DNA of 64,000 nt. Origin: Alicycliphilus denitrificans_A (GTDB lineage Bacteria; Pseudomonadota; Gammaproteobacteria; Burkholderiales; Burkholderiaceae_C). Every line of letters begins with the position of its first letter. Within the stretch, counting starts at the first letter, position 1. The stretch covers positions 1,364,001-1,428,000 of the forward strand of contig NZ_CP126238.1 of assembly GCF_044792555.1 (NCBI RefSeq), in the 5' to 3' direction. The notes under the pieces were generated by a model. The model was given only the letters and a program-made list of their open reading frames with translations. It did no database searches and was not told the origin of the DNA. Both the position numbers and the translations under genes were made by a program. Shown one piece after another: positions 61,220-64,000 of this stretch.

Positions 61220-61492
61220 TCACTTCATGTAGGCCCGGATGACTTCGATCATTTCCTCGCCGCCCTGGTGGCGTTCTTTGTCGTCCGATGGTGCTATGAC
61301 GTGCTCGCGCAGGTGGTCTTCCATCACCTCGGCGGTCAAGCCACTGACCGCGCCCCGGACGGAAGCGATCTGGCGCAGCACCTCGACACAGGCCGCATCT
61401 GCCTCCAGGGCGCGCTCGATGCCTTCGAGCTGGCCCTTGATGCGGCGGACACGCGCGATCAACTTGGATTTTTCTCGGGAGGTGTGGGACAT
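61220..61492 (-). CDS. dmeR: DmeR/RcnR-type metal-sensing repressor (CsoR/RcnR family)
   Basis: 90 residues from ATG 61492; a TTG at 61504 would put four extra residues ahead of it. From ATG 61492 the sequence begins MSHTSREKSKL, like E. coli RcnR (MSHTIRDKQKL), and all RcnR Ni/Co ligands fall in register: H3, C35, H60, H64. This supports both the start and Co/Ni specificity. It represses itself and dmeF until metal binds. The candidate operator is at 61509-61530. Confidence 0.92.
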   Translation of the reverse strand: MSHTSREKSKLIARVRRIKGQLEGIERALEADAACVEVLRQIASVRGAVSGLTAEVMEDHLREHVIAPSDDKERHQGGEEMIEVIRAYMK

Positions 61493-61508
61493 GGAATGGG
61501 TCAAGCAA

Positions 61509-61530
61509 TATACTCTAGGGGGCTATATTA
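61509..61530 (-). promoter_or_regulatory. Predicted DmeR/RcnR operator and promoter
   Basis: On + it reads TATACTCTAGGGGGCTATAT, a G5 tract flanked by TA-rich inverted arms (CTAG.../...CTA; TATA/TATA). RcnR-type operators have this G-tract design. It sits 17 bases upstream of the dmeR ATG, over the likely -10. Confidence 0.65.
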
Positions 61531-61633
61531 AATGACGAAACCAGGCATGCCAACGAGGTTCATACAAAACTCGACTGAGCGGATGGGCTTCAGGCTGGCT
61601 GACTTGATGAGTCGAGATCATAGAAATCGATGT

Positions 61634-62866
61634 TTACTTTGCAATATCGGGCAGTGGCGGTAATGGATGAGCGGTATGCCAAGTCCAGACCATTGATTTG
61701 CTGTCCGTCTGAATCACTTTTTCTTTGAGGGACCGATCCTTGGGACTCATGAATTCGCTGATCAAATGCAAGGGGACGGGCGTGGCGCCGCAATCCAGCA
61801 GCAGGGCGTTGGGGAAGGCCGCCGCGGCTTTGGCGTCATAGCGCAGCGGTTTCAGGAAGCGCCGCTTCTGGGCGATCAAACTATCGATAAGCGGCAATTC
61901 ATGGACGCCCTCCACCGGAATCCACTGTTCGCTGAGCAGCATCAGGCTGGCGGCGTCGATCTCGTAGGTGAATTCCCGCCGGGCGCGGATCAGCGCCGCC
62001 ATGATGAGTCGAACAGGGTGGCCGGTATCTGCATCGCGGGCTTCCAGCATGGCCGCATAGATGCGGGCCAAACGATCCCACGCGCGCGCATCCATCAAAA
62101 GCGGAGCATCCGGCATGTGGCGGATCCAGATGCGGCAGTCACGCTCACCGCGTTCGCAGGCCTTGAATTCTCCGATTACGAGCGCCAGCGGCGCTTGGCC
62201 GTCGTGGGGTTGCAGCACCGCCAGCTTGGCGTGCCGGCGCTGCGCGATGTCGGCCTTCGCGGATTCGCTGAAGGGCTCGGGGACATAGAGCCTTTCGGCC
62301 AGGGACTTGCCCTTGACCTCAATGTCAGCCGCGGCCTCCAGCAGGTACTTGCACAGGACGCCCTGGTTCCGCTTGCCGGCCATGGCCGGCGTCCACCGGT
62401 TGAAGCCGGCTTGCTCGAACAGGAAGTGCAGGACGGCCCTGAGCGTCATCCGTCGCCGTGGTACAGCGACCTCTCCCGGTTCGTCCGGCTCGCCACGCGC
62501 CACCGCCCGTCCATGGATGCGCGTCCACGGAAAGTCGACGCGAAGCTCGATGTGGCCTGGATGCGTTTCGAGCACGGCGTCGCCCACCAGGTCACCCAGT
62601 CCCGAATAGGCGTTGTCGGGCTCATAGGATGGGCACAGTGGATGATGGGTTTTGCCGGTGTCCGGCATCCGCTTCACGAGGTAGTGGCGGTGCCGCGCCA
62701 CATACATCTCGATCCCGTCGGGCATGCACAGGCAGCGCGGTCGTTCCGCCGTGTCGTGGATCTGGGCGAGCGCGTCTTGCAGGCCCGGGTCGGTGAGCTG
62801 CCAGACCCGGCCGCGGATGGCGAAGCGCTGTACGTCTGGAGATAAATCGACTGTGGATCCGCCCAT
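61634..62866 (-). CDS. DUF1173 family protein
   Basis: 410 residues from ATG 62866. Features: FAIRGRVWQLTDPGLQDALA, RCLCMPDGIEMYVARHRHYL, VKRMPDTGKTHHPLCPSYEP, then FLFEQAGFNRWTPAMAGKRN and a central LALVIGEFKACERGERDCRI. DUF1173 has no known function; members occur on mobile elements. Follows the recombinase-like gene by 5 bases, so the two form a pair. Confidence 0.85.
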   Translation of the reverse strand: MGGSTVDLSPDVQRFAIRGRVWQLTDPGLQDALAQIHDTAERPRCLCMPDGIEMYVARHRHYLVKRMPDTGKTHHPLCPSYEPDNAYSGLGDLVGDAVLETHPGHIELRVDFPWTRIHGRAVARGEPDEPGEVAVPRRRMTLRAVLHFLFEQAGFNRWTPAMAGKRNQGVLCKYLLEAAADIEVKGKSLAERLYVPEPFSESAKADIAQRRHAKLAVLQPHDGQAPLALVIGEFKACERGERDCRIWIRHMPDAPLLMDARAWDRLARIYAAMLEARDADTGHPVRLIMAALIRARREFTYEIDAASLMLLSEQWIPVEGVHELPLIDSLIAQKRRFLKPLRYDAKAAAAFPNALLLDCGATPVPLHLISEFMSPKDRSLKEKVIQTDSKSMVWTWHTAHPLPPLPDIAK

Positions 62867-62871
62867 GGCCG

Positions 62872-63936
62872 CTACACCAGGTCGGTGGTCAGGGTGTCCA
62901 GCGATGGCAGGCGGCGGGGGAATTGCTCCCGCACCGCGCTGCGATCGGCGATGCCCAGCAGCAGTCCTACCTGGGACTCGTCCGCGCCTCTCGCATAGAG
63001 GCGGTCGGCCACGGTATGGCGTACCGTGAGCGCGGTCATCTGCTTGAGCTCCGCGTAGCGGAAAAGTTTTCGGTAGGTCTCCTGGATGGCGCGGCATCGG
63101 AACCGCTTCTGGCCCTCCGCCCCGTAGGGCTTGATCTCGAAGCCCTGGCCGCTCGCGGACAGAAAGAGCCGGCTGGCCGGATCGAGACCCCGGTATTCGC
63201 TGCTGGCTCCCAGCCCTTGCTGGGCGGCCACGCGTTCCGCCAGGTAGGCATTCAAGGCTTCCTCAAGCCGTACGCTACAGAAGAAAAGCGGACGTTCCCG
63301 CCCAGTGATGGCGACATCAGGCCGGATGCATGAGACTCGGCGCACACCGCCGTCGGCATGGAGATAGTCGCGAACTTCAAGGCGGGCGATTTCCAGCGGC
63401 CGCGCTCCCGTGGCGAGCAGGATGTAGTAGAGGGCCAGGTCCTCGTGGGGCTGGTGACTGCGGCCCCGAATGCGCAATGCACCCGAGGTGATTTCCTCGT
63501 CGGTGAGAACGCGGATGTGCCGTGCATGGGCCGGTGGCTCACTGCCCAATTCGTCCAGAGCATTGCGGATGGCCTCGCGATGCAGCCGGAGTCTGCGCAC
63601 AAAGGCCGCGCCCTCCGCATTCAGTCCTGCGATGCCGGCGGTCGACGCGACATGCATGGAAACGGCCTTGATGCGCCGCTCGACGGCCGTGCGCGTGATG
63701 CCGTGCCGGGATGCGACGGCGTCGTAGGTATCGCCTTCCAGAATGCCGCGCAACATGGTGATCGCGAGCGTCCAGGAGCTTTGCTGAGCTCCATCCGGGG
63801 CGTCGATGGGTTCCTCCACTTGCACGCTATCGCTCCTTGTTGCAGCAGCCTGCTCCATGGAGCCATGCTGAACAATTACCTGGCTGCGCGCCAGCCGAAA
63901 CCGCAGCGAAATGCGGAGAGTTTCGGCATCAGCCAA
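62872..63936 (-). CDS. Tyrosine-recombinase-fold protein lacking catalytic residues
   Basis: 354 residues from ATG 63936; a start at ATG 63858 is also possible. A helix-turn-helix-like segment (TYDAVASRHGITRTAVERRI) is followed by an integrase-type core: box I LLATGARPLEIARLEVRDYL with Arg present, box II MTALTVRHTVADRLYARGAD with the Arg-His pair but Leu where the first His belongs, then LLLGIADRSAVREQFPRRLP where LGH and the Tyr nucleophile are expected. The Tyr is Phe. No other Tyr follows. Likely a DNA-binding protein, not an active integrase. Confidence 0.75.
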   Translation of the reverse strand: MADAETLRISLRFRLARSQVIVQHGSMEQAAATRSDSVQVEEPIDAPDGAQQSSWTLAITMLRGILEGDTYDAVASRHGITRTAVERRIKAVSMHVASTAGIAGLNAEGAAFVRRLRLHREAIRNALDELGSEPPAHARHIRVLTDEEITSGALRIRGRSHQPHEDLALYYILLATGARPLEIARLEVRDYLHADGGVRRVSCIRPDVAITGRERPLFFCSVRLEEALNAYLAERVAAQQGLGASSEYRGLDPASRLFLSASGQGFEIKPYGAEGQKRFRCRAIQETYRKLFRYAELKQMTALTVRHTVADRLYARGADESQVGLLLGIADRSAVREQFPRRLPSLDTLTTDLV

Positions 63937-63970
63937 GTGTGCGCCTTGCTCGCAAAAGCTACGCCTTGGG

Positions 63971-63997
63971 CAATCCCGAAGAATCGACTCGGGATTG
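63971..63997. repeat. Inverted repeat at the right window edge
   Basis: CAATCCCGA (63971-63979), 9-bp spacer, TCGGGATTG (63989-63997), perfect arms. It lies 35 bases upstream of the recombinase-like gene. The layout (two inverted arms around a short spacer) is like a tyrosine-recombinase core site or a dimeric operator. Confidence 0.55.
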
Positions 63998-64000
63998 TTG

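Noticed and set aside
61493..61504. TTG start for dmeR
   Set aside because: The ATG at 61492 puts H3, C35, H60 and H64 exactly in RcnR register; the longer form would shift them.
62872..63936. Reading this gene as the active integrase of the element
   Set aside because: The nucleophile Tyr and other catalytic positions are missing, so I list it as an integrase-fold protein only; the active integrase is probably outside the window.

Overview
GC-rich DNA with Burkholderiales-like genes (Comamonadaceae or a relative is my inference). The window looks like a large integrative and conjugative element, or a stack of such elements, that carries heavy-metal resistance cargo on both flanks of a complete conjugation module. 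There is no rRNA, tRNA, CRISPR array or recognisable origin.

Left flank (1-11.3 kb, genes on +): the tail of a DUF3141 gene ends at an IS200-type element. A secreted YVTN beta-propeller protein follows, then a stretch of gene remnants (a ChrB tail, a DUF2789 tail). Next is a silver/copper-type efflux locus: DUF4010 membrane protein, DUF2789 protein, and a CusC/CusB/CusA tripartite RND pump whose adaptor carries a C-terminal CusF-like domain. A broken pyruvate carboxylase tail follows.

Core (11.3-39.5 kb, genes on -): an F-type (MPF_F) type IV secretion system read right to left as traI, traD, DUF4400, [abiE insert on the + strand], hypothetical, lytic transglycosylase, lipoprotein, traA, L, E, K, B, dsbC, V, C, trbI, S26 peptidase, hypothetical, traW, U, trbC, traN, hypothetical, traF, H, G. 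This order, with dsbC between traB and traV, a transglycosylase before traA and a MOBH-type relaxase, resembles the gonococcal genetic island more than plasmid F. Many junctions are 4-base ATGA overlaps, so the block is probably one translationally coupled operon. A two-gene AbiEi/AbiEii (type IV toxin-antitoxin or abortive infection) module sits inside it in the opposite direction with its own AT-rich promoter.

Control region (38.5-40.6 kb): an FlhD/FlhC-like activator pair (compare SetCD of SXT) is divergent from a repressor of the CI/SetR type. The peptidase fold of that repressor lacks the Ser/Lys dyad.

Accessory region (40.6-47.8 kb): DUF932 protein, zinc-ribbon/Toprim primase-like protein, GHKL ATPase, several small unknowns (one with four 11-residue repeats), an AcaB/DUF1845-like protein and an AlpA-type regulator.

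Right flank (48.1-61.5 kb): a chromate locus (chrB, chrA, chrC, a stand-alone ChrB C-terminal-domain protein, a secreted protein) is convergent with a second heavy-metal RND operon. That operon has a CzcI-like gene, an outer-membrane factor, a separate adaptor-domain protein, adaptor, pump, a periplasmic protein and an EamA exporter with a His-rich tail. A dmeRF-like Ni/Co efflux pair follows. The window ends with a DUF1173 protein and a tyrosine-recombinase-like protein whose catalytic Tyr is replaced by Phe, just below a 9+9 bp inverted repeat at the window edge. I could not identify the element's att sites.
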